64,000 nt of DNA from Duganella sp. BuS-21 (GTDB taxonomy: Bacteria; Pseudomonadota; Gammaproteobacteria; Burkholderiales; Burkholderiaceae_D). Under the pieces are notes generated by a model. The model saw only the letters and a program-made list of their open reading frames with translations. It had not been told where the DNA came from and did not search any database. The DNA lies in contig CP097466.1 of the NCBI GenBank assembly GCA_041874725.1, positions 1,674,001-1,738,000 on the forward strand, written 5' to 3'. The position numbers and the translations under genes are program-made. The first letter of the stretch is position 1. Every line of letters starts with the position of its first letter. Shown in pieces: positions 9,532 through 18,957 of this stretch.

Positions 9532-11216
9532 CATCCGCCCGCCACGCCGCCGACATCGCCGCTAACGATGCCGCAACGGATGCTGCCGCGCTGCTGCAAA
9601 TACGTGGGCTGGACGTCTGGTATCCGGGCGGCGCGGCCGTCCGCGATTTCAGCCTGACGATCCACCGCAACGAAGTGGTGGCGCTGGTCGGCGAATCCGG
9701 TTGCGGCAAATCCACCATCGCCGCCGCCATCACCGGTCTGCTGTCGCCCAAGGCGCGCGCCAGCGGCGAAATTTTGCTGGACGGCCGCAACCTGCGCGGC
9801 GCAACGGAATCGCAGCTGCAGACCGTGCGCGGCAACCACATCGCCATGATCTTCCAGGACCCGATGACCTCACTGAATCCGGTGCTGACCATCGGCCTGC
9901 AGATCATCGAAGTGCTGCACCGGCATCGCGGCCTGCGCGGCGCGGCGGCGCGCGCGCGCGCCATCGAACTGCTGGAACTGGTGAAGATCCCCGAACCGGA
10001 ACGCCGCATCGACGACTACCCGCACAAGCTCTCCGGCGGCCAGCGTCAGCGCGTGATGATCGCCATGGCTATCGCCTGCGAACCGCGCCTGCTGATCGCC
10101 GACGAACCAACCACCGCGCTCGACGCCACCATCCAGGCGCAGGTGCTGGAACTGCTGGATGAACTGCGCCAGAAGCTGTCGATGTCGCTGCTGCTCATCA
10201 CCCACGACCTGGGCGTGGTCGGCCAATGGGCCGACCGCGTGGCCGTGATGCGCCACGGTGTTAAAGTGGAAGAGGGCACCTGCGCCGAAGTCTTTTTCGC
10301 CGCCAGCCATCCCTACACGCAAACCCTGCTGGACGCCACCCTGCACCTCACGCGCAACCGCGCGCCGCTGCGCCAGGTATCAGCTCCGGCCACGCCGGTG
10401 CTGGAAGTCCGCAAACTGGTCGCCCAATACTCCACGCGCTACGGCACCATCTCCGCCGTCAAGGGCGTCTCCTTCGAGATCGCGCGCGGCGAAACGCTAG
10501 GCCTGGTCGGCGAATCCGGCTGCGGCAAATCCACCCTCAGCAAAACCATCATCGGCCTCAATCCGGTGGTGGAAGGCGAAGTAGTGCTGGACGGCGTAGA
10601 CATCGCCAGTCTGCGCGGCAGCAAGCTGCGCCCGCACCGCGCCAAGGTGCAACTGGTGTTCCAGGACCCCTACGCCTCGCTGAACCCGCGCCTGCGCATC
10701 GACGACATGCTCGACGAAGTACAGAAAGTACAAGGCCAGCGCGACCGCCACGAACGCCAACGCCGTATCCGCGCCATGCTGGACGCCGTCGGCCTGCCAG
10801 CCGATGCGGCGCGCCGCCATCCGCACGAATTCTCCGGCGGCCAACGCCAGCGTATCGGCATCGCCCGCGCGCTGATTCTGCAACCGCAACTGCTGATCTG
10901 CGACGAGCCGGTATCCGCGCTGGACGTCTCGGTGCGCGCACAAATCCTCAAACTTTTCGTGGACCTGAAACAGGAATTCGGCCTGTCCTACCTGTTCATC
11001 TCGCACGACCTGTCCGTCATCAACTACATGGCCGACCGCGTGATGGTGATGCAAAAAGGCGAAGTGGTGGAAACCATAGACCGCGACCGCCTGTTCAGCG
11101 GCGCCTCCCACCCTTACACGCGCCAGTTGATCGCCGCCCATCCCGCATGGCCGCAGCCGGATGCCGGTCCCGCCGTCCATCCGGCTGGGCGCCCCGTACT
11201 GGCCCGCCGCGCCTAG
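9522..11216 (+). CDS. ABC importer ATPase, two fused nucleotide-binding domains (oligopeptide/nickel type), importer 1
   Basis: 564-residue protein joining DppD-like and DppF-like ATPases, as in GsiA. Domain 1 (about residues 20-270) has [17 protein letters not shown] and [12 protein letters not shown]. Domain 2 (about 290-545) has [17 protein letters not shown] and [12 protein letters not shown]. Both sites look competent. Overlaps the monooxygenase gene by 10 bp; permease genes follow. It powers import of a small substrate delivered by the family 5 binding protein encoded downstream at 14354. Confidence 0.93.
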   Translation: MEMTSARHAADIAANDAATDAAALLQIRGLDVWYPGGAAVRDFSLTIHRNEVVALVGESGCGKSTIAAAITGLLSPKARASGEILLDGRNLRGATESQLQTVRGNHIAMIFQDPMTSLNPVLTIGLQIIEVLHRHRGLRGAAARARAIELLELVKIPEPERRIDDYPHKLSGGQRQRVMIAMAIACEPRLLIADEPTTALDATIQAQVLELLDELRQKLSMSLLLITHDLGVVGQWADRVAVMRHGVKVEEGTCAEVFFAASHPYTQTLLDATLHLTRNRAPLRQVSAPATPVLEVRKLVAQYSTRYGTISAVKGVSFEIARGETLGLVGESGCGKSTLSKTIIGLNPVVEGEVVLDGVDIASLRGSKLRPHRAKVQLVFQDPYASLNPRLRIDDMLDEVQKVQGQRDRHERQRRIRAMLDAVGLPADAARRHPHEFSGGQRQRIGIARALILQPQLLICDEPVSALDVSVRAQILKLFVDLKQEFGLSYLFISHDLSVINYMADRVMVMQKGEVVETIDRDRLFSGASHPYTRQLIAAHPAWPQPDAGPAVHPAGRPVLARRA

Positions 11217-11225
11217 GACTACCGC

Positions 11226-12212
11226 ATGAAAACCTACCTCAAACGCCGCCTGCTGCAATTCATCCCCATCGTGCTGGGCATCTGCGTACTGAACTTCGCC
11301 CTGATCCAGCTGGCGCCCGGCGACCTGGCGCAAGTCATTGCCGGCGAATCCGGCCAGGGCGACAACGCCGGCGGCACCGAAGCCCAGCTGGCGGAACTGC
11401 GCAGCGCCTTCGGCCTCGACGTCCCGCTCTACATGCAGCTGCTGATCTACCTGAAAAAACTGCTGATGCTGGACCTCGGCTACTCCTACCGCTACGGCGA
11501 ACCGGTGGCCCACCTGATCGGCGAACGTATCGGCGCCACAGCGCTGCTGGGCATCACCAGCCTGACGGTGGCGCTGGTGCTGGGCGTCAGCATCGGCATG
11601 CTGTGCGCGCGCTATCGCGGTGGCCTGCTGGACCGCGCCGTCTCCGCGCTGATGGCGCTGTGCTACTCGGTGCCCATGTTCTGGCTGGCGCTGATGCTGG
11701 TGGTGCTGTTCGGCGTGCAGTTGCAATGGCTGCCCATCGGCGGCATGCAGGAAGTGGAGGGCGCCGCCTTGACCGGCTGGGCCCATGTGCGCGACGTCGC
11801 CTGGCACCTGGTGCTGCCGGTATCCACGCTGGCCGTGTACTCGTGCGCAGTCTACGCCCGCTTCACCCGCGCCGCCATGGTGGACGCGCTGCAGGAAGAC
11901 TACGTGCGCACGGCGCGCGCCAAGGGCTTGTCCGAACGCCTGGTGTACTTCCGCCATGCGCTGCGCAACGCGCTGCTGCCGGTGGTCTCGCTGGCAGGCG
12001 CCAGCGTCGGCGAACTGCTGGGCGGCAGCATCGTCATTGAAACCGTATTCTCCTGGCCCGGCCTCGGCAAGCTGGCCTACGACGCCGTCGGCGCGCGCGA
12101 CACCAGCCTGCTGCTGTCCATCCTGTTCCTCAGTTCCCTGCTCGTCATGCTGGCCAGCCTGCTGACCGATGTGCTGAGCGCGCGGCTGGACCCACGCATC
12201 GAGCTCGCATGA
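11226..12212 (+). CDS. ABC importer permease, DppB-type, importer 1
   Basis: 328-residue inner-membrane permease of the oligopeptide/dipeptide/nickel class. MKTYLKRRLLQFIPIVLGIC is the typical N-terminal first helix. The EAA coupling motif appears in YVRTARAKGLSERLVYFRHA LRNALLP (split here), followed by the GGSIVIETVFSWPGLGKL motif typical of DppB. Starts 9 bp after the ATPase gene and overlaps the DppC-type gene by 4 bp. Confidence 0.93.
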   Translation: MKTYLKRRLLQFIPIVLGICVLNFALIQLAPGDLAQVIAGESGQGDNAGGTEAQLAELRSAFGLDVPLYMQLLIYLKKLLMLDLGYSYRYGEPVAHLIGERIGATALLGITSLTVALVLGVSIGMLCARYRGGLLDRAVSALMALCYSVPMFWLALMLVVLFGVQLQWLPIGGMQEVEGAALTGWAHVRDVAWHLVLPVSTLAVYSCAVYARFTRAAMVDALQEDYVRTARAKGLSERLVYFRHALRNALLPVVSLAGASVGELLGGSIVIETVFSWPGLGKLAYDAVGARDTSLLLSILFLSSLLVMLASLLTDVLSARLDPRIELA

Positions 12213-13021
12213 TGAAGACCACTTTCCAGGTCCGCCTCGGACTCCTCATTCTGGCTGTGGTGCTGTTCTGCGCCTTGTTCGCGCCGCTGCTGTTCCCCGG
12301 CGACCCACAGGACATGGCGTTGTCGCCCTACCTGTGGCCGGGTCAGGACTGGAGTCATCCACTGGGCTCGGACCTGATGGGCCGCGACATCGCCGCCGGC
12401 CTGGCGCACGGCGCCCGCGTCTCGCTGCTGGTCGGCGTGGCCGCCGGCGCACTGACCTTGATGCTGGGCGTCCTCACCGGCACCCTGGCCGGCTATTGCG
12501 GAGGCTGGGTCGACAATGTGCTGATGCGCCTGACCGACCTGTTCCAGATCGTGCCGCGCTTCCTGCTGGCCGCCATCATGGTGGCACTGCTGTCGCCATC
12601 GGTGTGGGTGGTGGTACTGGCGCTGGCCGTCACTTCGTGGACCCACACCGCACGGGTGGTACGCAGCGAGGTGCTGGGCCTGCGCCACCGCGAATACGTG
12701 CAGGCCGGGCTGGCGGCCGGGATCTCGCACGCGCGCATCGTCCTGCGCCACATTTTGCCGAACGCACTCACCCCCATCGTGGTCAGCACCTCCATCGTGG
12801 TGGCCGGCTGCATCCTGGCCGAATCGGGCCTGTCCTTCCTGGGCCTGGGCGATCCAAACGCGGTCAGCTGGGGCGCCATGATCGGCACCGGCCGCGAAGC
12901 CATCCGCACCGGCTGGTACATGATCGCCATCCCCGGCGTCGCCGTCATGCTGACCGTGTGGTCGCTGAACGTACTGGGCGACTCACTCAATCACTACTTC
13001 AACCCCAAGCTGCGAGACTGA
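12209..13021 (+). CDS. ABC importer permease, DppC-type, importer 1
   Basis: 270-residue second permease. HPLGSDLMGRDIAAGLAHGA is the conserved N-terminal segment of DppC proteins. The EAA-type loop is at REYVQAGLAAGISHARIVLR, followed by AESGLSFLGLGDPNAVSWGA, a family signature. ATGA overlap with the upstream permease gene suggests coupled translation. Forms the membrane channel with the DppB-type subunit. Confidence 0.93.
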   Translation: MMKTTFQVRLGLLILAVVLFCALFAPLLFPGDPQDMALSPYLWPGQDWSHPLGSDLMGRDIAAGLAHGARVSLLVGVAAGALTLMLGVLTGTLAGYCGGWVDNVLMRLTDLFQIVPRFLLAAIMVALLSPSVWVVVLALAVTSWTHTARVVRSEVLGLRHREYVQAGLAAGISHARIVLRHILPNALTPIVVSTSIVVAGCILAESGLSFLGLGDPNAVSWGAMIGTGREAIRTGWYMIAIPGVAVMLTVWSLNVLGDSLNHYFNPKLRD

Positions 13022-13023
13022 CC

Positions 13024-14340
13024 ATGAGCACAAGCATCACGACCGTTACACCTATCGGACCGGGCCGGGTCCACATCATCCGCGACGACGCCGAAGCGCT
13101 GGAAGTCGCCGCCGCGCTGGCCGCCGAATTCGCACCCGGCGCCAGCCTGCGCGACCGCGAACGCCGCCTGCCGGTGCAGGAACTCAAGCGCCTGCGCCAG
13201 AGCGGCTTGTGGGGCATCACCGTGCCGAAGGAGTTTGGCGGCGCCGGCGTCTCCTACGCCACGCTGGCGCGCGTGTTCGCGCTGCTGTCGGCGGCCGACG
13301 GCTCCATCGGCCAGATCCCGCAGAACCACTACTTCATCATCGAGATCATCCGCCACGAAGGCAACGAAGCGCAGAAAGCCTTCTTCTTCGAGCGCGTGCT
13401 GGCCGGCGACCACTTCGGCAACGCGCTGGTGGAGCCGGACGTGCGCAAGGCGGAAGACCGCAAGGTCAGCCTGTCCGCCGATGAAGACGGTGAAGGCTAT
13501 CGCGTCAACGTGCGCAAATACTATTCGACCGGTGCGCTGTTCGCCGACTGGGTGCCGATCGCCGTGGCCGACACCGAGCGCAATCACTTCCTGGCGATCT
13601 ACCCGCGCACGCACGACGGCATCCGCGTGGTCGACGACTGGGCCTCGTTCGGCCAACGCACCACGGCCAGCGGCACCGTCGTCGCCGACAACGCCTACCT
13701 GAAGCCGGAATGGCTGGTGCCGCACAGCGTCACGCCGGATCACGTCAAGCCGGTCGGCCCGGTGGGGCAGATCATGCACGCGGCCATCGACACCGGCCTG
13801 GCGCGCGCCGCCTTCGACGCCACCATCGCCTTCATCCGCCAGCGCAATCCCAAGGCCGACGACGCGCCAGCGGAGGCGGTATGGGAAGAGGACCAGTTGA
13901 GCATCCGCGAACTGGGCGAGCTGGCCGTTTCCCTGCACGGCACCGAGGCGCTGCTGGAACGCGCCGGCCTGGCCATCGACCGCGCCTACAACAGCAACCT
14001 GGCCGCCGACTGGACCCGCGCCGCCGTGGCGGTGTCCGAAGTGCGCGCAGCCAGCACTAGCAGCGCGCTGCTACTGACCACCAAGCTGTTCGAACTGTCC
14101 GGCACCCGCTCGACCGCGCCCGATCATGGCCTGGACCGCCTGTGGCGCGACGCCCGTACCCACACGCTGCACGATCCGGTGCGCTGGCGCCTGTTCGACG
14201 TCGGCAACTACTACCTGAACGACAAGGTGCCGCTGCGCCGTCCGAAGCACCTGGGCGAAGACAAGCCGAAAGCCATGCCGGAAGGGCCGGAACCGGTCAT
14301 CGGTGAACTGCCGGTGCCGCGTCTCGCCGCCGGCATCTGA
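13024..14340 (+). CDS. SfnB/DszC-type flavoprotein monooxygenase (acyl-CoA dehydrogenase fold), copy 1
   Basis: 438 residues of acyl-CoA dehydrogenase fold, in the SfnB 'sulfur acquisition oxidoreductase' group related to DszC. These use reduced flavin to oxygenate rather than dehydrogenate. Seen: RQSGLWGITVPKEFGGAGVS, KYYSTGALFADWVPIA (the substrate/flavin loop of this subgroup), and the C-terminal DRLWRDARTHTLHDPVRWRL. Start at ATG 13024, 2 bp after the permease gene; an upstream in-frame extension is an overlap artefact. Presumed to act with the DszA-type monooxygenase on an imported sulfur compound. Confidence 0.85.
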   Translation: MSTSITTVTPIGPGRVHIIRDDAEALEVAAALAAEFAPGASLRDRERRLPVQELKRLRQSGLWGITVPKEFGGAGVSYATLARVFALLSAADGSIGQIPQNHYFIIEIIRHEGNEAQKAFFFERVLAGDHFGNALVEPDVRKAEDRKVSLSADEDGEGYRVNVRKYYSTGALFADWVPIAVADTERNHFLAIYPRTHDGIRVVDDWASFGQRTTASGTVVADNAYLKPEWLVPHSVTPDHVKPVGPVGQIMHAAIDTGLARAAFDATIAFIRQRNPKADDAPAEAVWEEDQLSIRELGELAVSLHGTEALLERAGLAIDRAYNSNLAADWTRAAVAVSEVRAASTSSALLLTTKLFELSGTRSTAPDHGLDRLWRDARTHTLHDPVRWRLFDVGNYYLNDKVPLRRPKHLGEDKPKAMPEGPEPVIGELPVPRLAAGI

Positions 14341-14353
14341 CCAGGAGCACGCC

Positions 14354-16030
14354 ATGGATTCCAATTCCGTATTCGACAGCCTGGCCGCGCCACAGCGCCG
14401 CCGCCTGTTGCGCTGGGCCGGCGCCGCACTGGCCGGGGGGCTGCCGCTGGCGGCGCAGGCCAGCGGCGCGGCCGCCGCCGCCATCATGGCCGCCGGCGGC
14501 ACGGCGGTATCCAATGCGGCCGCCATCGGCGCTCCGGTACGCGGCGGTACGCTGGTCGGCATCGCCTATCCCGAGCCGCCCACGCTGGCCACGCACCTGA
14601 ACGGCGCCAATCCGATCTCGCTGATCACCTCCAAGATCTATGACCGCCTGTTCGTCGACAACGGCCAGGGCGGACTGGAACCCCGGCTGGCGCTGAGCGC
14701 CAAGCCGTCGGACGACGGCCGCACCATCACCATCAAGCTGCGTCCCAATGTGCGCTGGCACGACGGCCACGCCTTCGGCGCCGACGACGTCAAATACTCG
14801 CTGGACGTGATCTGGCCGCGCAGCGCCACCAACATCACTGCCGTCATCGACAAGGTCACCACGCCCGACCAGTTGACCGTGCTGCTGCACCTGAAGCAGC
14901 GCTGGCCGGTGCTGATGCGCTACCTCGGCACCAACGGCGGCCAGATCCTGCCGCGCCATCTGTACCAGGGCACCGACCTCGCCACCAATCCGTACAACAC
15001 CAAGCCGGTGGGCACCGGCCCCTTCGTGTTCAAGGAATGGCAGCGCGGCAGTCACATCGTGCTGGAGCGGAATCCGGACTACTACATTCCCGGCCTGCCG
15101 CACCTCGACCGCATTGTCTGGAAAGTCATCAACGACTCGGCCAGCCGCGCCGCTGCGTTGGAAACCGGCGCCGCCCATTTCGCGGTGCGCAACCCGATCA
15201 CCTTCAGCGACGCCGCGCGCCTGCAAAAACTGGATACCCTGGTGCTGGACACCAAGCAGTACGAGCCCACCAGCTTCTGGCTGGAGTTCAACCTGCGCGA
15301 CCCGGTGCTGGGCAAGCTGGAAGTACGCCAGGCCATCGCCCACGCGGTGGACCGCGCCGCCCTGGTCAAGACCGTGTGGGGCGGTTACGGCGCTCCGCTG
15401 GATGGCCCGGTGCCGTCCGGCGTCAAGGAATACTTCACGCGCGACCTGCAGCAATACCCGTTCGATCCCGCCAAGGCCGAGAAGCTGCTCGACCAGGCCG
15501 GCCTGCCGCGCAAGGCGGACGGCTGGCGTTTCAAGCTGGTGCACGACTTCATCCCCTTCGGCGACGACTACCGCCGCACCGGCGAATTCGTGCGCCAGGC
15601 GCTGCGCCGCATCGGCATCGACGCCAGCCTGGGCGCCAAGGATCTGTCGACATGGTCGCGCGATGTATTCACCAACCGCCAGTTCCAGGTGATCAGCTCC
15701 TGGGGCGGCTGGACCGCCGACCCGCAAGCCAGCCTGGAAATCCGCTATGGCGCGCGCGGTGACCGGCCCGGCGTCCCATGGAGCAAAGCCTCCGGCTACA
15801 GCAACAAGGAAGTCGACGCATTGCTGGAGCAGAGCCGCTCCGGCGAGAACCCGGCCCAGCGCGTAGTGAACTACAAGCGCCTGCAGCAGATCGTCACGGC
15901 GGACCTGCCGGTGCTGCCGCTGCTGGAAGTGAAATGGTTCTCGGTGTACGCAAAACAGCTGCGCAACGTGGATGAATTTCCCTCGCAGACCCGCAACAAT
16001 TTCGCCAATGTTTGGCTGAGCAAGGCATAA
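14354..16030 (+). CDS. ABC importer substrate-binding protein, family 5, importer 1 (Tat-type signal)
   Basis: 558-residue periplasmic binding protein of SBP family 5 (peptides, nickel, opines and other small molecules). The N-terminus has RRRLLRWAGAALAGGLPLAA, with consecutive arginines suggesting Tat or atypical Sec export. Family features: SLITSKIYDRLFVDNGQGGL, LRPNVRWHDGHAFGADDVKY and VRQAIAHAVDRAALVKTVWGG. Start ATG 14354 with CAGGAG at 14342-14347. It gives importer 1 its specificity; the ligand cannot be read from sequence. Confidence 0.92.
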   Translation: MDSNSVFDSLAAPQRRRLLRWAGAALAGGLPLAAQASGAAAAAIMAAGGTAVSNAAAIGAPVRGGTLVGIAYPEPPTLATHLNGANPISLITSKIYDRLFVDNGQGGLEPRLALSAKPSDDGRTITIKLRPNVRWHDGHAFGADDVKYSLDVIWPRSATNITAVIDKVTTPDQLTVLLHLKQRWPVLMRYLGTNGGQILPRHLYQGTDLATNPYNTKPVGTGPFVFKEWQRGSHIVLERNPDYYIPGLPHLDRIVWKVINDSASRAAALETGAAHFAVRNPITFSDAARLQKLDTLVLDTKQYEPTSFWLEFNLRDPVLGKLEVRQAIAHAVDRAALVKTVWGGYGAPLDGPVPSGVKEYFTRDLQQYPFDPAKAEKLLDQAGLPRKADGWRFKLVHDFIPFGDDYRRTGEFVRQALRRIGIDASLGAKDLSTWSRDVFTNRQFQVISSWGGWTADPQASLEIRYGARGDRPGVPWSKASGYSNKEVDALLEQSRSGENPAQRVVNYKRLQQIVTADLPVLPLLEVKWFSVYAKQLRNVDEFPSQTRNNFANVWLSKA

Positions 16031-16039
16031 GGACCATCA

Positions 16040-17059
16040 ATGAGCAAGGCAATCGAATACGAACAACTGGGCCGCAGCGGCGTGCAGGTATCGCGGCTGT
16101 GCCTCGGCACCATGATGTTTGGCGGCGCCACCGCCGAAAGCGACGCGCTTTACATCATCGACGACGCGCACGAACACGGCATCAACTTCATCGACACGGC
16201 GGACATCTACAACCACGGCGAATCGGAACGCGTGGTGGGCCGGGCCATCGCCAACCGGCGCGACAAATGGGTGCTGGCGACCAAGGTAGGCAATGCGGTC
16301 GGCACCTGGCCGAATGAACGCGGCCTGTCGCGCCGCCGCGTGATCCAGGCGGTGGAGCAGAGCCTTCAGCGCCTGGGAACCGACTACATCGACATCTACT
16401 ACCTGCACCGTCCCGATCCGGGCACGCCGCTGGAAGAGACGCTGCGCGCGCTGGGCGACATGACGGCGCAAGGCAAGATTCGCTACTACGGACTGTCGAA
16501 CTTCAGCGGCTGGCAGGTGTCGGAAGTGGTGCACCTGAGCCGCCAGCTCGGCATCGCCGCGCCCATCGTCTCGCAGCCTTACTACAACGCGGCCAACCGC
16601 ATGCCGGAGGTGGAGCATCTGCCGGCCTGCGCGCACCACGGTTTGGGCGTGGTGCCATACAGCCCTTTGGCGCGTGGTGTCCTCACCGGCAAATACCAGC
16701 CAGGCACGCAGCCGGATGCGAACAGCCGCATCGGCCGCAATGACCAGCGTGCATTGCAGACCGAGTGGCGGCCGGAATCGCTGCTGCTGGCGCAGCGGCT
16801 GGCGACGGCGGCGCAGGAACGCGGCGTCACCAGCGCCGAACTGGCGCTGGCCTGGGTGCTGAATAACCGTCACGTCAGCGCGGTGATCGGCGGCCCGCGC
16901 ACGCTGGAGCAGTGGCAGGGCTATCGCAAGGGGCTGGCGTACCGCTTTACTGCGGAAGACGAAGCCTTGTTCGACAGCCTGGTCACGCCCGGCCATCCGA
17001 GCACGCCCGGCTACACCGATCCGGCCTATCCGGTGACCGGCCGGGTGGCGCGCGCATGA
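16040..17059 (+). CDS. Aldo/keto reductase 1
   Basis: 339-residue NADPH-dependent aldo/keto reductase (TIM barrel). The catalytic tetrad is visible: Asp and Tyr in FIDTADIYNHGESE, Lys in VLATKVGNA, His in IYYLHRPDPG. The NADP-binding end is present (AVIGGPRTLEQWQGY). Placed in the sulfur-type operon between the binding protein and the ABC exporter, so it may reduce an aldehyde or ketone released by oxidative C-S cleavage (inference). The end overlaps the exporter gene by 4 bp. Confidence 0.9.
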   Translation: MSKAIEYEQLGRSGVQVSRLCLGTMMFGGATAESDALYIIDDAHEHGINFIDTADIYNHGESERVVGRAIANRRDKWVLATKVGNAVGTWPNERGLSRRRVIQAVEQSLQRLGTDYIDIYYLHRPDPGTPLEETLRALGDMTAQGKIRYYGLSNFSGWQVSEVVHLSRQLGIAAPIVSQPYYNAANRMPEVEHLPACAHHGLGVVPYSPLARGVLTGKYQPGTQPDANSRIGRNDQRALQTEWRPESLLLAQRLATAAQERGVTSAELALAWVLNNRHVSAVIGGPRTLEQWQGYRKGLAYRFTAEDEALFDSLVTPGHPSTPGYTDPAYPVTGRVARA

Positions 17060-18957
17060 GCGAGACGTCCAATCGTCCAGTCCCGCCGCAGCATGCAGAA
17101 ACCATCGACGTGCAGGCCATGCCGAAGATATTGGGACGGCTGGTGGTGCTGGCCGCGCGCTATCCGGGCCGCTGCGCGGCGGCGTTGTCCTGCGCGCTGG
17201 GCGCGGCCATCTTCAACCTGATCATGCCGCAGCTGTTGGGTCGCGCTGTCGACCAGGCCGGCCACCTGCTGCCGCGCGCAGTTGCCGCCACTACCGCCAC
17301 GACAGGCGGCACTGAACTAGCCTTGCTCATCACCGCCTTGCTGATCGTCGCCACCTGCGCGATACGCGGCGTGCTGACCGGCCTGCAAGGCTATTACGGC
17401 GAAACGCTGGCGCAGAAGGTCGGCTACGACCTGCGGCTGGCCTACTACGACAAGCTGCAGCAACTGAGCTTCAGCTACCATGACCGCATCCATACCGGCG
17501 AGCTCATAGCGCGCGGCATGCTGGACCTGGAGGGTGTGCGCGCCTTCCTCGAATTCGGTGTGCTGCGCGTGCTGACGTTGCTGTTATTGCTCGGCATCGG
17601 CTCATGGCGGCTGCTCAGCCTCGATGTCGGCCTGGGCCTGCTGGCCCTGAGTTTTGCGCCGTATGTGCTGGTGAACGCCGTCACGGCAGGCCTGCGCCTG
17701 CGCGTGAGCTGGCAGCGCTTGCAGAAGATGATGGCCGAGCTGACGCTGCGCATGGAGGAGAACCTGCAGGGCGTGCGCGTGGTGCGCGCCTTCCATGCGG
17801 TGCGCGCCGAGATGTCGCGCTTCGACGAGATATCCCAGCGCGCGCTACGCCTGTCCAACGCCCGCATCACCACGCGCATGCGCTCCATGAGTTCCATGAC
17901 GCTGGCGTATTACATTTCGATGGCGCTGGTGTTGTGGGTAGGCGGCCAGCGCGTGGCGGCCGGCACCACCACGGTGGGTGAGCTGACCGAGTTCCTGACC
18001 TTCATCACCATCCTGCACCAGCCCTTGCGCCAGATCGGCATGGTGGTCAACGCCAGCGCCCGCGCCACCAGCTCCGGCGCGCGGCTGTTCGACGTGCTGG
18101 ATGCGCAGCCCGAGATTGGCGACCGCCCCGGCGCTGAACAGATCGCGCGTGGCGCCGGTGTGCTGCGCTTCGAACAGGTGGGCTTCGGCTACAGCCCTGG
18201 CGGACGCAGGGTGCTGGAAGACATCAGCTTCGAACTGCATCCGGGCCAGGTGCTGGGCATCGTCGGTGCGCCGGGCAGCGGCAAGTCGACACTGGCGCAC
18301 CTGATCCCGCGCTTCTACGACGTCGGCGAAGGCCGCATCACGCTCGGTGGCCGCGACATCCGCGATATCGAACTGGCGTCTTTGCGGCGCGAGGTAGCGC
18401 TGGTACAGCAGGAGAACTTCCTGTTCAACACCTCGGTACACCACAACGTCGCCTATTCCGTCCCCGACGCCGGCCAGCCGCCGGTGATCGCGGCTGCGCA
18501 AGTAGCGCAAATCCACGATCACGTCGACCAGCTGCCGAAACAATACGGCACGCGCGTCGGCGAACGTGGCGTGGCGCTGTCGGGTGGGCAGCGGCAGCGC
18601 ATGACCATCGCGCGCGCTTTGCTGGACCATCCATCGGTGCTGGTGCTGGACGATTCCACCGCTGCCATCGACGCCGTCACCGAGCAGCGCGTGCGTGGCG
18701 CCATCAGCGAAGCGATGCGCCACGCGGCCACCATCATCATCGCCCATCGACTGAGCTCCCTGCGCCACGCGGACCACATCCTGGTGCTGGATCATGGCCG
18801 CATCGTGGAACGCGGCACGCATGTCGAGCTGCTGGCGCGCGACGGCTGCTATGCCGAGCTATGGCGCCTGCAGCACCGCGCCGCCAAATCGGGCGCCGAA
18901 CGCGCAGCGGCACCGCAGCAGCTGCAAGACGAAGACGAACAGGAATTGCAATCATGA
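17056..18957 (+). CDS. ABC exporter half-transporter with degenerate catalytic site (subunit A)
   Basis: 633-residue type IV ABC exporter: six transmembrane helices (about residues 35-330) plus an ATPase domain (about 350-600). Walker A GAPGSGKST and signature LSGGQ are normal, but Walker B reads VLVLDDSTAAID, with Asp where the catalytic Glu should be. That is the pattern of the degenerate half of heterodimeric exporters such as TM287. The partner gene follows with a 4-bp overlap and a normal LILDEATANID. Start ATG 17056 overlaps the reductase stop codon. It probably exports a product of the pathway. Confidence 0.9.
   Translation: MSETSNRPVPPQHAETIDVQAMPKILGRLVVLAARYPGRCAAALSCALGAAIFNLIMPQLLGRAVDQAGHLLPRAVAATTATTGGTELALLITALLIVATCAIRGVLTGLQGYYGETLAQKVGYDLRLAYYDKLQQLSFSYHDRIHTGELIARGMLDLEGVRAFLEFGVLRVLTLLLLLGIGSWRLLSLDVGLGLLALSFAPYVLVNAVTAGLRLRVSWQRLQKMMAELTLRMEENLQGVRVVRAFHAVRAEMSRFDEISQRALRLSNARITTRMRSMSSMTLAYYISMALVLWVGGQRVAAGTTTVGELTEFLTFITILHQPLRQIGMVVNASARATSSGARLFDVLDAQPEIGDRPGAEQIARGAGVLRFEQVGFGYSPGGRRVLEDISFELHPGQVLGIVGAPGSGKSTLAHLIPRFYDVGEGRITLGGRDIRDIELASLRREVALVQQENFLFNTSVHHNVAYSVPDAGQPPVIAAAQVAQIHDHVDQLPKQYGTRVGERGVALSGGQRQRMTIARALLDHPSVLVLDDSTAAIDAVTEQRVRGAISEAMRHAATIIIAHRLSSLRHADHILVLDHGRIVERGTHVELLARDGCYAELWRLQHRAAKSGAERAAAPQQLQDEDEQELQS

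Noticed and set aside
10497..11957. Long minus-strand open frame (486 codons) opposite the ABC ATPase and permease genes
   Set aside because: It is a shadow frame of GC-rich coding DNA: His/Gln/Arg/Val-rich, no domain, and the plus strand holds clear ABC motifs. The same applies to long antisense frames at 2284-3792, 8053-9534, 24854-26815, 26910-28967, 33084-35198, 41841-43454, 47709-49532 and 61445-62989.
12334..13023. N-terminal extension of the SfnB-like gene into the permease gene
   Set aside because: The upstream in-frame part is Arg/Gly/His-rich shadow sequence of the DppC gene; the true start is the ATG at 13024, where acyl-CoA-dehydrogenase-like sequence begins.
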